A DNA stretch of 12,562 nucleotides from an uncultured Verrucomicrobiae bacterium (GCA_937927265.1 CALBCO010000056.1:1-12562); one strand, 5' to 3'; shown: positions 1 to 7,518, numbered from the stretch's first letter. Numbers and translations: made by a program. The notes: a model not told the origin generated them from the letters alone.

Positions 1-126
1 GGAAACAAGAAGCCGAAACAAAATCAAAGAGTCAAAAGGACAAAAACAACCACGAAAGAAGTCGCCATGACTGAACTGAACAAAAAAAAACTGAACCACA
101 ACCTTCCACGAGGTACCGTAAAATAG
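1..126 (+). other. A-rich, T-poor leader; possibly the end of an upstream gene
   Basis: The first 66 bases contain only three T and are mostly A, unlike the GC-rich rest of the window. Frame 1 is open from the window edge to a TAG at 124-126 and would read as a very lysine-rich basic tail. Within it, an ATG at 67 gives a 19-residue ORF. Because T is so rare, the other two frames also stay open for about 70 bases, so openness is weak evidence. Only about 18 of 41 third codon positions are G or C, well below the neighbouring genes. A run of nine A (82-90) is flanked by copies of CTGAAC (71-81 and 91-96). It could be the C-terminal tail of a protein encoded upstream, a short leader ORF, or non-coding leader DNA; I cannot choose. 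Confidence 0.3.
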
Positions 127-209
127 TTACCGGGAGTTCCCTTTGGTTTTATTGAGTCAATTCATGTTTCGGCTTCTCAATTGCCTGTGGTTGCGGCAGA
201 GTCGGTGGC
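127..209 (+). other. short gap before the M50 protease gene
   Basis: This 83-base gap presumably holds the promoter for the protease-EIIA-argS run. A TTGAGT at 152-157 could act as a weak -35 box, but no convincing -10 lies at the right distance (the best hexamers near 175-182 match TATAAT at only three positions). No strong hairpin or Shine-Dalgarno site is visible. Confidence 0.25.
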
Positions 210-905
210 GTGAGAGCGGTCAAGTTTCTCATCGCGATCTTGCTGCTGCCGGCCTGCGGGGCGTTGGCACTGACCGGTTGGCAGGTCGGCGCGACGTTGG
301 TCAGTCCGGTGGGGCCCGTCGCGTGGGCGTTTGGGTCTGGTTATGGATTGTGGCTGGCGGTGTTCGTTTTGTTGCCGCGACCGACGCGGACATACGTGTT
401 GGGCCACGAACTGACCCATGCTTTGTGGGCGCTGTTGATGGGGGCGCGGGTCAGCGGGCTGCGGGTGCGCAAGTCAGGCGGCCAAGTCAAGACAAGCAAG
501 ACCAATTGGCTGGTCGCGCTCGCCCCGTATTTTTTCCCGTTTTATGCGATGCTGTTTTTGGCTGTATTTTTTGTGGTGCATTGGTTTTGGCCGCTGGAGC
601 GGTGGTTCCCGGTGTTGTTTTTTCTTGTGGGCTTGGGTTGGAGCTTCCATGTCACCTTCACCTTGGCGACTCTGTTGGCGGTGGACCAACCAGACGTGCA
701 ATCGCAAGGCTGGCTGTTTTCGATGGTGGTGATTTTCAGCATGAATATCGTGGTCCTGGCGCTCACGGCGGCGGCGTTGTCGGACCGCGTGACCGTGGGG
801 GATGTGTGCCGGCTGGCCGCCAACGATCTGCGGCTCGCCTATGGATGGACGCTCGACAAGTTGGCCGGGCTATGGCAACATGGGCGGGCGTGGTTGCCGA
901 GGTGA
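210..905 (+). CDS. M50-type membrane zinc metalloprotease (site-2 protease-like)
   Basis: This 231-residue polytopic membrane protein is probably an intramembrane zinc protease. The sequence shows HELTH (residues 66-70), the HExxH-type zinc motif, at the start of a hydrophobic segment and followed by ALWALLMGARV, as is usual in M50-type proteins. A GGQVKTSKTNW stretch then leads into LAPYFFP (104-110). About six hydrophobic segments are visible (roughly 4-25, 38-57, 62-80, 103-127, 131-157 and 168-190). The acidic DQPD at 159-162 could supply the third zinc ligand; this is a guess. The start is GTG, the only standard start codon in this frame after the upstream stop at 153-155, and it lacks a strong Shine-Dalgarno site. 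The substrate is unknown. No PDZ domain is present, so it is a small form. The next gene starts 2 bases after the stop. Confidence 0.75.
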   Translation: MRAVKFLIAILLLPACGALALTGWQVGATLVSPVGPVAWAFGSGYGLWLAVFVLLPRPTRTYVLGHELTHALWALLMGARVSGLRVRKSGGQVKTSKTNWLVALAPYFFPFYAMLFLAVFFVVHWFWPLERWFPVLFFLVGLGWSFHVTFTLATLLAVDQPDVQSQGWLFSMVVIFSMNIVVLALTAAALSDRVTVGDVCRLAANDLRLAYGWTLDKLAGLWQHGRAWLPR

Positions 906-907
906 AG

Positions 908-1369
908 ATGAATCTCACAGACATACTTGGGGTTGAGCAAATCGTACCCCATCTGACGGCGCGAGACCGGTGGGAGGTCATTGACCGATTGCTCGACGTG
1001 TTGGTGGCGACGGGGAAAGTGCGCGCGGCCGACCGTGAATTGTTCGCGCGAGCCGTCCGCCAACGGGAGCAGAAACAAACCACCGGGATTGGCTATGGCA
1101 TTGCGTTGCCACACGCCAGCGTGCCCGGCCTGTCCCAGGGGGTGGCGGCTCTCGCCCGGCTAAACCCACCGGTGGATTTTCTGGCGCTCGACGGCCAGCC
1201 GGTCTCGCTTTGCGTGTTGTTTCTGACGCCGCAGGGGGAATTTCAGTCGCACTTGTTCACGCTCTCCGCACTCGCCCGGTTTCTGGCCGACGCCGCGCAG
1301 CGCCGGCAACTGGAAAGCGCCGCGACGGCGGCGGAGATATACGCGCTGTTCCACCAGGCGAACGATTGA
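908..1369 (+). CDS. PTS EIIA type-2 domain protein (PtsN/EIIA-Ntr-like)
   Basis: This is a 153-residue single-domain protein matching the whole length of the fructose/nitrogen-type EIIA family, which accepts phosphate from HPr on a histidine. The signature TTGIGYGIALPHA (residues 58-70) contains the expected active His69, and HL at 115-116 matches the second conserved histidine region. No EIIB, EIIC, HPr or EI gene is in the window, so a regulatory PtsN-like role is more likely than sugar uptake. I chose ATG 908, 2 bases after the protease stop; GTG 902 in the same frame overlaps that stop and is an alternative. The frame stays open upstream to 143, but that part lies out of frame over the protease gene and is not real coding sequence. 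argS starts 1 base after this stop, so translation is probably coupled. Confidence 0.85.
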   Translation: MNLTDILGVEQIVPHLTARDRWEVIDRLLDVLVATGKVRAADRELFARAVRQREQKQTTGIGYGIALPHASVPGLSQGVAALARLNPPVDFLALDGQPVSLCVLFLTPQGEFQSHLFTLSALARFLADAAQRRQLESAATAAEIYALFHQAND

Positions 1370-1370
1370 C

Positions 1371-3038
1371 ATGCCCGCTGTACCTGAACTGCTGGCCGCC
1401 GCCGTGGAACAAGCCTTGAACGGCCCCGCGTTGATCGCGCCGTGCGCAAATCCGCAGTTTGGCGACTACCAAGCCAACGGCGTCATGGCCCTTGCCAAAC
1501 AACGCCGCCAAAATCCCCGGCAACTCGCCGCGGAAGTCGTTGCCCAACTCCATCTGGACGACATCTGCGAGCTGCCGACGGTCGCGGGGGCCGGATTCAT
1601 CAATTTCCGCCTCAAACCCGAGTTTGTGGCCCGGCAAGTCACCGCCGCCGCTCAGGACGAGCGGCTGGGCGTGCCGCTCGCCAAGCCGGTGAAAACGGTG
1701 GTGGTGGATTTCTGCGGAGTAAACGTCGCCAAACCCATGCACGTCGGCCATATCCGCTCGACGATCATTGGCGACTGCCTCAGCCGCGTGCTCCGGTTCC
1801 TGGGCCACCGGGTGATTACCGACAACCACATCGGCGATTGGGGAACGCAGTTTGGGATGTTGCTGCTGGGTTGGAAGCAATACCGCGACGATGGCGCGTT
1901 GGCCACCGACCCGATCGGGGAGTTGCTCCGCCTCTACAAGTTCGTCCACGAAAAACCAGAACTGCGCGACGCCGCCAAGGCGGAATTGGTCAAACTACAG
2001 CAAGGCGACCCGGAAAACCGCGCGATTTGGGAACGCATCATCGCGTTGTCGCAGCAGGAGTTTGAGAAGATTTACCGGCGATTGGGGGTGACGTTTGACT
2101 ACACGCTGGGCGAAAGTTTTTACAATCCGATGTTGCCGTCCGTGGTGGCCGAACTCCAGCAACGCGGCTTGGCGGTCGAAAGCGACGGCGCGCGGTGTAT
2201 CTTCTTCGAGGGCCAGAGCGCGCCGCTGATCATTCAGAAGGCCGACGGCGCGTTTCTCTACGGCACCACCGACCTCGCCACGTTGAAATATCGAATGGAC
2301 CGCTGGCATCCCGACGAAATCATTTATGTCACCGATGGCCGGCAACAACTGCATTTCCAACAAGTCTTCGCCGCCGCTCGGAAATGGTTTCCCGTCGTTC
2401 CCGATTTGCGGCACGTGTGGTTTGGCGCCATCCTCGGCGAAGACGGCAAACCATTGAAAACCCGCTCCGGTGATCTTCTCAAACTCGACGAGTTGCTTAA
2501 CGAAGCCGAAGAACGCGCCTTGGCCATCGTGACCGCGAAGAATCCAGAGTTGCCGGCCGAGACGCGCCGACACATTGCCCGGGCCGTCGGCATCGGCGCG
2601 GTCAAATACGCCGACCTCAGCCAGAATCGGACGACGGATTACGTGTTTAGCTGGGACAAAATGCTGGCGATGACCGGCAACACTGCCCCCTATCTGCAAT
2701 ACGCCTACGTCCGCATCCAAAGCATCTTTCGCAAAGCCGGCGGCGAGCCGTCCGCCGGGGACATCACGATCGAGCACCCGGCGGAATTCAACCTGGCCAA
2801 ACATCTGTTGCGCTTCCCGGAGACATTGCAGGCCGTGGCTGATGACGACAAGCCGAACTGGTTGACCGCTTATCTCTACAACCTGACTGGCAAGTTCAGC
2901 ACATTTTACGAGAATTGCCCGGTGCTCTCCTCCGCCGAGCCGACGCGCTCCGCCCGGCTGCGCCTCTGCCGGCTCACCGCCGCCGTCATCCGGCAAGGAC
3001 TGTACCTGCTCGGCATCGAAACGATCCCCGCCATGTAA
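1371..3038 (+). CDS. argS: arginyl-tRNA synthetase
   Basis: This cytoplasmic class I aminoacyl-tRNA synthetase charges tRNA-Arg with arginine. The 555 residues cover the whole family length. The N-terminal tRNA-binding domain has FGDYQANGVMALAK (30-43). The HIGH motif is present as HVGHIRSTIIGD (124-135), followed by the family block DNHIGDWGTQFGM (151-163). The KMSK position is occupied by GKPLKTRSGD (359-368), the usual non-canonical form in this enzyme. The C-terminal anticodon-binding part has GNTAPYLQYAYVRI (436-449) and ends with LLGIETIPAM. One oddity is that the block before the HIGH motif reads VDFCGVNVAKPMH, where most family members have a Pro before the Asn. There is no clear Shine-Dalgarno site, and the 1-base gap to the EIIA gene suggests coupling. 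Confidence 0.97.
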   Translation: MPAVPELLAAAVEQALNGPALIAPCANPQFGDYQANGVMALAKQRRQNPRQLAAEVVAQLHLDDICELPTVAGAGFINFRLKPEFVARQVTAAAQDERLGVPLAKPVKTVVVDFCGVNVAKPMHVGHIRSTIIGDCLSRVLRFLGHRVITDNHIGDWGTQFGMLLLGWKQYRDDGALATDPIGELLRLYKFVHEKPELRDAAKAELVKLQQGDPENRAIWERIIALSQQEFEKIYRRLGVTFDYTLGESFYNPMLPSVVAELQQRGLAVESDGARCIFFEGQSAPLIIQKADGAFLYGTTDLATLKYRMDRWHPDEIIYVTDGRQQLHFQQVFAAARKWFPVVPDLRHVWFGAILGEDGKPLKTRSGDLLKLDELLNEAEERALAIVTAKNPELPAETRRHIARAVGIGAVKYADLSQNRTTDYVFSWDKMLAMTGNTAPYLQYAYVRIQSIFRKAGGEPSAGDITIEHPAEFNLAKHLLRFPETLQAVADDDKPNWLTAYLYNLTGKFSTFYENCPVLSSAEPTRSARLRLCRLTAAVIRQGLYLLGIETIPAM

Positions 3039-3042
3039 CAAC

Positions 3043-3057
3043 CCGCGACGGTTGCGG
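3043..3057 (+). other. small hairpin between argS and sufT
   Basis: CCGCGA (3043-3048) can pair with TTGCGG (3052-3057) around a CGG loop, with one G-U pair. It lies in the 48-base gap between argS and sufT. No run of T follows, so it is not a standard terminator. It could be an mRNA-processing or attenuation hairpin, or chance in GC-rich DNA. Confidence 0.2.
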
Positions 3058-3086
3058 CGCCGGGCGAGCTGTGTTAGAGGAATCCC

Positions 3087-3668
3087 ATGAACCCAACGAA
3101 CAATCTGCAGCCTCAGGATCGAGTGACTTTTGCGCGGGATTGTGAAGTCACACAAATCCCCAGCGGCGCGAAGATCACCATCGGCCGCAACGTGGAAGGC
3201 TTGGTGACGCAAACGCTCGGCGGCTATGTCACGTTGCAGATCACCGCGCAGAGCATGCTCGTCCAAGTGGCAAACCGCGACCTCGACGCCTTGCTCAAAA
3301 ACGGCCAGCCGGTGGCTGTGGCGAGCGCCCCTGCCTCCCCCACCAACAGTGGCCCCGCCCAAGAAGCGGATGTGTGGGGCGTGTTGAAAACGTGCTATGA
3401 CCCGGAGATTCCACTGAACATCGTGGATTTGGGCCTCGTGTACGATGTCCGCCTGACGCCCTTGCCCTCGAACCGCAGCCGGGTGGATGTGAAGATGACG
3501 TTGACGGCGGTCGGGTGCGGCATGGGGCCGGTGATCGCCATGCAAGCGCGCGACAAATTGTTGCAACTGCCCGGTGTCGAAGAGGCCAATGTTCAGATTG
3601 TATGGGATCCCCCGTGGAATCAGGGGATGATTTCCGAGGAAGGCAAAAAGCGCCTTGGCCTCTGGTAA
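3087..3668 (+). CDS. sufT: Fe-S cluster maturation protein SufT (MIP18/DUF59 family)
   Basis: This 193-residue two-part protein matches SufT, an accessory factor for maturing Fe-S proteins. The N-terminal part (about 10-75) has the family pattern RDCEVTQIPSGAKITI followed by TQTLGGYVTLQ. After a linker rich in Ala and Pro (77-93), the C-terminal MIP18/DUF59 domain has YDPEIPLNIVDLGLVYD (104-120), MTLTAVGCGMGPV (137-149) with the conserved Cys144, and VWDPPWNQGMISEEGKKRLGLW to the end. The usual TAPGCGMG is TAVGCGMG here. ATG 3087 has a good GAGG site 6 bases upstream. No other suf or isc gene is in the window; two radical SAM Fe-S proteins occur 7.5 kb downstream, but a direct link is speculation. 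The stop codon abuts the stop of the convergent kinase gene. Confidence 0.93.
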   Translation: MNPTNNLQPQDRVTFARDCEVTQIPSGAKITIGRNVEGLVTQTLGGYVTLQITAQSMLVQVANRDLDALLKNGQPVAVASAPASPTNSGPAQEADVWGVLKTCYDPEIPLNIVDLGLVYDVRLTPLPSNRSRVDVKMTLTAVGCGMGPVIAMQARDKLLQLPGVEEANVQIVWDPPWNQGMISEEGKKRLGLW

Positions 3669-6600
3669 TCACCGCGCCGCCCCGTTGAGGGGCCGCCATG
3701 GGCTGAACCACGGACGCGGCGTGGGCCGGGGCGTGTCGCCCCGCAAACAGTACAAACCGTTCTCCGGCGGCCCCGTGCCCACCACCACGCACGACGTGCT
3801 GTTGCAGCCGGTGCCGACCACCACCGGGGTGCTGTACCGGATGGGCGCCCCGACATCGTAACTCCACCACTCGCGACCGTCTGAGCCGGCCAGGCAATGC
3901 ACCCGGCGCTGCATGGTGCCGACCAACACTTCCGGTTGGCCGTCGTGGTTGATGTCGCCAACGGCCGGCGCGGACAGCACGGGCGCGCGCAACTCCACCG
4001 TCCATCGCGGCCGGCCGTTGCGGAGATTCAAGCACGTCACGCGGCCCGTCGCGCCAGCCACGACGCCTTCCAGAACCCCGTCGCCATCCACATCGGCCAA
4101 CGCCACTTGGTTGCGGGACGGCGTGCGGCCTTCTTCGCCCAACCGGTAGGTCCACAACGACGCGCCACTCCGGCCCTCGAGCGCGTAGAGCAGACCGTTT
4201 TGGCAAACGGCCAGCGCGTCGTTGACGCCATCGCCCGTGATGTCCACCACGGTGGGCGGGCTGACAAAGTTGTCGGGCGCCGCAAACCGCCACCGCGGCC
4301 GGCCATCCGCCAGTGCCAGGCAATGCAACGTGTTGTCCCCGGCAGCGACCCAGGCCGACTGCTCATCCAGCGCGGGCGCGACGGTTACTTTCGCCAGTTT
4401 CAACGACCACCGGACGGCGCCGTTGGTCAACGTCAAGCAGTACAACCCGCTCCCGCCCTCGCCGACCAGGAGCACGTCGCGGCCGATCGCGGGTTGGCCG
4501 ATGGGCGAATCCGGTTCGCCCGGCAGTTTCATGGCCCAGAGCGGCGCGCCGGTGGCGGCTTGCCACACTTGCAACCGCCGGGTGTGCGGATCGGCGTCGG
4601 CGACGAAGCCGTGGCCGGCCGCGACGCCGTGGTAGGGCGAAGGTTGGGGCGAGGTTTCCGCCCGCCACTGGACGGTGCCCGTGGCAACATCCCACGCCGT
4701 CACCGCCCCCGCGGCCGTCTTGGTGAACACCCGCCCGCCCTCCGCCGCGAACGCCGCGTCGAAGTAGGCATCGGCGCGCGTGGCCCATCGTTTCCGGCCG
4801 CCGACCCACGAGAAGCAATAGACTTTATTTCCGGCGCCGAGCACCACGTCCGGCACGCCATCGTGGTTCACGTCGTCGAGCGCGAAGCCCCGGCCCACAT
4901 CGGTTTCCAGTTTGATCCTCCCCAACTCGCGCCCCGTCAGGCCGGCCAAACAGACAATTTCCTCAGGCCCGTTGTTGAACACGAGGTCGAGCACGCCGTC
5001 GCCATCTACATCGGCCCCGTGGGGGGCGACGATCCGAAACTCCGTCTGCCACAGCAGATTTGTGCCGCGCCCGCTGTAACAGCGCGTGCCGTCGCCGTCC
5101 AACACGAGTTGTTCCGGCTGGCCGTCGCCGTCGAGGTCGTAGTGCGCGGGAAACGCGTCGCTCGTGCCGATCACCCGTTGTTGGGAGAGCGACACGGCCG
5201 TGTGCGTGCGCAGGTCACCGGCGTTTTTGGGCGTCAGCAGATACGCGACGATCTCGCCCGAACGCAGGTCATGTTCGACGCGGGCCGGGTGATGCAACGG
5301 GGCCGTCAGCGCCACTTTCCAAGCCAACTCCCCCGTGGCGGGCCGCAAGGCCAACAACGTTTTGTTGAGGTTGCCGACCAGCACAAGATCCTCCGCGCCG
5401 ACGCGCGTCGCGGTCAGCGAGCTGGTCACCCGCCCGCCGGTGGGAAACTTCCACAACTGGCGTCCCGTCGCGCCCGCCACGGCGTACACGAAACCATCGC
5501 CCGACCCCACGATGGCATCGGGAATCTGGTCGCCATCGAGATCGCGCACCAAAGTGGGGCCGACGAGTGGGCCGCGTGTTTCGAATGTCCAGAGTGGCAT
5601 GCCGTTGCGGCCATTCAGACAATAAAGACGGCCATCGGTCGAGCCGGCCAACGCGTCAGGGGTGCCGTCGCGGTTCACGTCGGCGCTGGCGAGCGGAGCC
5701 TGGACGGCGTTTGTGGCGCGAAACACCCACAGCGCAATGCCGTCGCGGCCCGACAAGCAAAAAATGTTGCCGTCATCGTCGCCGATGGCCACGTCGGGGT
5801 TGCCATCGCCGTCGAAATCCCCCGAGACGGGGACCGCGTACACGCGGCCGCGGGTGGGCACCGCCCAGAGCGTGACCGACGGCAACTGAAAGACCAATTC
5901 CTGCGTGGCGCGAGACGTAATGGTGATCCTGCGTTGCTGGGCCAAGTGGTTTTCCCGGTAGGCCAACAAGATGTAGTCGCCGGTGGGGAGTTCCTGTTGA
6001 ATCACCGGGCCTTGGAACTTGGCCCGGTAATTCTTCTCGCCCAAAATGGTGACGCCGGTGTCGGGCGGGTCAGTGCGCACCAGCAGTTCGCCTTTGCGGC
6101 GCGTGAGAAACAGGTCCAAGGTGCGGTTCTCGCCTGGGCGGGTTTCAAAATTCAATTCGACTGGTTCGAACCACGGTTCGGCTTCGGCGCGGAGCTGTTG
6201 CCGGCCCGCGCGGGTGGCGATGCCGGGAGCTAATTCCTTGGGGGTGAGTGGCAGACCGTTGAGTTGGACGAGTGCGGTGACGGGCCGGACATTGACTTGG
6301 ATGATGCTGGGCCGGCTTTGCAGGAAAATGACGGTGCCGTGGATCAACAGGTAAAGGACGACGGCGTTGATCGCGAGCACAACGGCGTGGCGGCGGACAT
6401 GGCGGCCGGCGCGGTACCACACACTCGACGGCCGCGCCACAATCGGTTCGCCGTCGAGAAACCGGCGGATGTCCGCGGCAAACTCCGCCGCAGTCGCGTA
6501 CCGCCGGTCGGGCGACTTTTCCATGGCTTTCAGACAAATGGTGGCGGCGTCGCGGTGGACGCGGGGGTTGAGTTTATGCGGGGGCAGCGGGTCGGCAGTG

Positions 6601-7418
6601 AGGATTTGATGCAGGACCTGCACGACGCTGTCGCCGCGAAACGCCTGTTGGCCGGTCAGCATCTCATACAAGGTGACGCCCAGGGAAAACACGTCGCTGC
6701 GCGCGTCGGCTTGGGCTGTTTGGCCGCTGGCTTGTTCGGGGGACATGTAGCGGGGCGTGCCGACGACCTGGCCGGTCAGGGTCAGTTGCAACTGATCGCG
6801 CTCGATTTCTTTGGCCAATCCGAAGTCGGTGATCTGCACCCGCCCGTCGGAATCGAGAAGGATGTTGCCGGGTTTAATGTCGCGGTGCACGACGCCGTGT
6901 TCGTGCGCGTAGTGTAACGCTTCGGCGACTTGGAGGGCGATGCGCAGCGCCTCGCGGGGCGGCAGCGGCCCCCGTTTCAGAATGTCGGCCAGCGACTCGC
7001 CCGCAATGAAATCCATTGTGAAATAGTGTTGGCCGTCCTGCACGCCAAAATCATGGATGGGGACGATGTTGGGGTGGTGCAGTTTGGCGGCGGCGCGGGC
7101 CTCGTTGAGGAAGCGATGCACGCGGCCGGCGGCGGCGGCCGGACCGCCTTGCAAGATTTTGACGGCGACCAGCCGGTTGAGGCCGCGTTGGCGGGCTTGG
7201 TAGATGATACCCACGCCCCCGCGGCCGATTTCCTTGAGCAAATCGTATTGGCCAAACCGGGCGGAGGGGGTGAAGGCGGCCGGCGCAGGCGGGACGGGCG
7301 CCGGGTTCGCCACGTCGGGATGCGGGTTGCAGTGGGGGCAGACGTAGGGCGTGTTGTCCGGCGCGATGTCCGCCGGCGCCGGGTGACCACAAACCACGCA
7401 TGAAACCAGTTTGGCCAC
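3669..7418 (-). CDS. Membrane-anchored Ser/Thr protein kinase with zinc ribbon, PEGA and PQQ/FG-GAP beta-propeller region
   Basis: This is a 1249-residue kinase. A zinc-ribbon-like pair, CVVC (7-10) and CPHC (27-30), comes first. A Pro/Ala linker leads to a complete Hanks-type kinase domain (about 56-325): glycine loop GRGGVG (65-70), VAVK with Lys87, Glu106, catalytic HRDIKPGN (178-185), DFG (198-200), SPEQA (226-230) and SDVFSLG (241-247). One membrane segment follows (about 346-366), then two PEGA-like regions (about 371-440 and 442-512). From about 520 to the end, a beta-propeller region shows about 15 repeats of 40-50 residues, each typically with a CL..G..LW-like strand. Nine repeats carry DxDGDGxxD-type loops that may bind calcium (starting at 534, 580, 626, 761, 803, 849, 1059, 1109 and 1155). 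The kinase domain should be cytoplasmic and the propeller outside the membrane, suggesting a sensor; the ligand is unknown. The start is GTG with no Shine-Dalgarno site, but the Cys pairs just after it support this start. Confidence 0.93.
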   Translation of the reverse strand: MAKLVSCVVCGHPAPADIAPDNTPYVCPHCNPHPDVANPAPVPPAPAAFTPSARFGQYDLLKEIGRGGVGIIYQARQRGLNRLVAVKILQGGPAAAAGRVHRFLNEARAAAKLHHPNIVPIHDFGVQDGQHYFTMDFIAGESLADILKRGPLPPREALRIALQVAEALHYAHEHGVVHRDIKPGNILLDSDGRVQITDFGLAKEIERDQLQLTLTGQVVGTPRYMSPEQASGQTAQADARSDVFSLGVTLYEMLTGQQAFRGDSVVQVLHQILTADPLPPHKLNPRVHRDAATICLKAMEKSPDRRYATAAEFAADIRRFLDGEPIVARPSSVWYRAGRHVRRHAVVLAINAVVLYLLIHGTVIFLQSRPSIIQVNVRPVTALVQLNGLPLTPKELAPGIATRAGRQQLRAEAEPWFEPVELNFETRPGENRTLDLFLTRRKGELLVRTDPPDTGVTILGEKNYRAKFQGPVIQQELPTGDYILLAYRENHLAQQRRITITSRATQELVFQLPSVTLWAVPTRGRVYAVPVSGDFDGDGNPDVAIGDDDGNIFCLSGRDGIALWVFRATNAVQAPLASADVNRDGTPDALAGSTDGRLYCLNGRNGMPLWTFETRGPLVGPTLVRDLDGDQIPDAIVGSGDGFVYAVAGATGRQLWKFPTGGRVTSSLTATRVGAEDLVLVGNLNKTLLALRPATGELAWKVALTAPLHHPARVEHDLRSGEIVAYLLTPKNAGDLRTHTAVSLSQQRVIGTSDAFPAHYDLDGDGQPEQLVLDGDGTRCYSGRGTNLLWQTEFRIVAPHGADVDGDGVLDLVFNNGPEEIVCLAGLTGRELGRIKLETDVGRGFALDDVNHDGVPDVVLGAGNKVYCFSWVGGRKRWATRADAYFDAAFAAEGGRVFTKTAAGAVTAWDVATGTVQWRAETSPQPSPYHGVAAGHGFVADADPHTRRLQVWQAATGAPLWAMKLPGEPDSPIGQPAIGRDVLLVGEGGSGLYCLTLTNGAVRWSLKLAKVTVAPALDEQSAWVAAGDNTLHCLALADGRPRWRFAAPDNFVSPPTVVDITGDGVNDALAVCQNGLLYALEGRSGASLWTYRLGEEGRTPSRNQVALADVDGDGVLEGVVAGATGRVTCLNLRNGRPRWTVELRAPVLSAPAVGDINHDGQPEVLVGTMQRRVHCLAGSDGREWWSYDVGAPIRYSTPVVVGTGCNSTSCVVVGTGPPENGLYCLRGDTPRPTPRPWFSPWRPLNGAAR
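3679..3693. terminator. weak hairpin just past the sufT stop
   Basis: GCCCC (3679-3683) pairs with GGGGC (3689-3693) around a 5-base loop, 11 bases after the sufT stop and inside the last codons of the convergent kinase gene. No T run follows on either strand. It is the only candidate for a bidirectional terminator at this zero-gap junction; factor-dependent termination is equally possible. Confidence 0.2.
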
Positions 7419-7437
7419 GAGAGTGTCTTAGTATAAC
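7410..7437 (+). promoter_or_regulatory. possible malQ promoter overlapping the kinase promoter
   Basis: On the plus strand, TATAAC (7432-7437) matches TATAAT at five positions. It lies inside the same eight bases as the kinase -10 box on the other strand. The -35 region is poor: TTTGGC (7410-7415, 16-base spacer) or TTGGCC (7411-7416, 15-base spacer). If used, it would give malQ a leader of about 75 bases. This is weaker than the kinase promoter. Confidence 0.25.
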
Positions 7438-7458
7438 GGGCCCACCGAATTCCGCCAA
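7430..7458 (-). promoter_or_regulatory. sigma70-type promoter of the kinase gene
   Basis: On the minus strand, TTGGCG (7458-7453, four of six matches to TTGACA) is separated by exactly 17 bases from TATACT (7435-7430, five of six matches to TATAAT). The -10 ends 11 bases before the GTG start, so transcription should begin only about 4-5 bases upstream of the start codon. The mRNA would be nearly leaderless, which fits the missing Shine-Dalgarno site. Confidence 0.55.
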
Positions 7459-7518
7459 GCGATTCGTGACTTTGGGCTTTTGTTGGCCGCCGAAGTCCGG
7501 TACAAGCAGCGGGTGCAC

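Noticed and set aside
143..907. Upstream extension of the EIIA reading frame
   Set aside because: This part overlaps the M50 protease gene in another frame and reads as low-complexity Gly/Arg/Val sequence. The EIIA domain begins at 908.
1995..3566. Minus-strand open frame of 523 codons
   Set aside because: It runs antisense through argS and sufT, both of which are well-supported full-length genes; its translation has no recognisable motif.
3897..6233. Plus-strand open frame of 778 codons opposite the kinase propeller
   Set aside because: It is the antisense shadow of a GC-rich repeat-encoding gene. Its translation is low-complexity (rich in Arg, Ala, Gly, His), while the minus strand shows clear kinase and propeller motifs.
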